Source: Deltaproteobacteria bacterium
GTDB taxonomy: Bacteria > Myxococcota_A > UBA796 > UBA2385
Assembly (NCBI GenBank): GCA_947462115.1
Contig: CANHON010000259.1
Location: forward strand, 1 to 6,741
Reading direction: 5' to 3'
Length of the DNA: 6,741 nt
Positions 6,208 through 6,741 of the stretch are shown here, piece after piece. Made by a program: the position numbers and the translations under genes. The notes beneath the pieces were generated by a model. That model ran no database searches. It was not told the DNA's origin and worked only from the letters and a program-made list of their open reading frames with translations. Within the stretch, counting starts at the first letter, position 1. Every line of letters begins with the position of its first letter.

Positions 6208-6741
6208 GTGCTCTCCGCGCCCCTTCGCTCCCCACCCGCCGGAACCGACCGCCTGCGCGCTGTTTTGGCCCTCCGGCTGGCGGCGCTGATCCTGCTGGTC
6301 GGGGTCGGGCTGGTCCTCCCGGCGCGGGTCGGGGCCGCGCCGCCCGCCCCGGACTACGGCGAAGAGCTGGGCGCGCGCCTCGCGGCCGAGGTGGAGCGGC
6401 GCTCCGAACAAGACCCAGCCGCCGCCGCTGCTTGGGGCGAGCGGGCCCTCCGTCGGGTCGGTGCGCTCGGGGCGCTCCGCTACGCGACGGCTTTGGCCCA
6501 CAACCGCGCCGGCGATCGGGACGAGGCGCTGCGCCTCTATGACGCGGTCATCGCCGAGGACCCCGAGCACCGCGGCGCGCTCTACGACCGGGCCGAGCTG
6601 CGGCTGCTGATGGGCGATGCCGCGGGCGCGGAGGCCGACCTCGCGCGGCTGCTCCGCCTGCCGCCGGTGCACTGGACCACCCACTTTCGGCTGGCCCAGC
6701 TCGCGGCCGGCCGCGGCGACGCCCTGGCCTTCGAGGCCGCG
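6208..6741 (+). CDS. TPR-repeat protein with N-terminal signal/anchor, 3' end outside window
   Basis: The frame stays open from the GTG at 6208 to the window edge (178 codons), so the C-terminal part is missing. Residues 1-20 are Arg-containing and polar, about 21-38 are a hydrophobic segment, and ARVGAAP at 39-45 could be a signal peptidase site, so export or membrane anchoring is likely. About 85-118 and 120-152 form two tetratricopeptide repeats, with the small/large residue pattern and a Pro at each end (EDPE, LPP). A third begins near 154. TPR arrays bind proteins and are not enzymes by themselves; what this one binds cannot be told. GTG is favoured by the GAGG at 6198-6201. ATG 6163, in the same frame, would add 15 residues ahead of an already long n-region. 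The gene lies about 100 nt after the metallopeptidase, beyond a hairpin, so it may be a separate transcript. Confidence 0.85.
   Translation, partial: MLSAPLRSPPAGTDRLRAVLALRLAALILLVGVGLVLPARVGAAPPAPDYGEELGARLAAEVERRSEQDPAAAAAWGERALRRVGALGALRYATALAHNRAGDRDEALRLYDAVIAEDPEHRGALYDRAELRLLMGDAAGAEADLARLLRLPPVHWTTHFRLAQLAAGRGDALAFEAA

Noticed and set aside
3704..6235. Very long minus-strand open frame (843 codons) antisense to the metallopeptidase
   Set aside because: It is rich in Gly, Ala, Val and His with no domain or plausible start context. The + strand encodes a complete signal-to-sorting-tail protease.
5874..6542. + strand open frame overlapping the end of the protease gene and the TPR gene
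   Set aside because: The product is Pro/Arg/Ala-rich and spans a hairpin and two real genes in other frames.
5995..6684. Minus-strand open frame of 229 codons opposite the TPR gene
   Set aside because: It has no motifs, and the + strand shows a signal segment and regular TPR spacing with its own ribosome binding site.

Overview
The window is very GC-rich, with strong G/C preference at third codon positions. It encodes secreted or envelope proteins of a kind typical of Myxococcota and related former Deltaproteobacteria. The best taxonomic clue is the C-terminus of the large + strand protein. It has a Cys-Ala-Cys, a short linker, a hydrophobic stretch and a terminal run of four arginines, which resembles a MYXO-CTERM sorting signal. 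A multiheme cytochrome lipoprotein points the same way. The genus cannot be told from the sequence.

There are five protein-coding genes in two divergent groups. The left half holds three tightly packed minus-strand genes, read right to left. The first is a double-hotdog MaoC-like dehydratase (3020 to 2148, TTG start). The second is a lipoprotein joining a degenerate 5'-nucleotidase/metallophosphatase-like domain to a tetraheme cytochrome c domain (about 2161 to 521). The third is a DUF1444 (YtpQ-like) protein that starts at 524 and runs off the left edge. Consecutive genes overlap by about 14 and 4 nt, so they are probably one translationally coupled operon.

A divergent intergenic region (3021-3241) separates this operon from the right half. 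There a 953-residue secreted metallopeptidase (3242-6103, HEWGH zinc motif, M36/fungalysin-like) carries a propeptide, accessory beta domains, an Asp/Gly-rich spacer and the sorting tail. A GC-rich hairpin follows its stop codon. Then comes a TPR-repeat protein with an N-terminal signal or anchor, cut by the right edge.

The genes share an envelope theme (outer-membrane or periplasmic lipoprotein, surface-sorted protease, exported TPR protein), but nothing shows that the two halves work together. No RNA genes, insertion sequences, CRISPR arrays, integrases or phage genes are visible. I found no clear previously undescribed system. The most distinctive items are the cytochrome fused to a phosphatase-like domain lacking its metal ligands, and its tight coupling to a DUF1444 gene and a MaoC-like gene.
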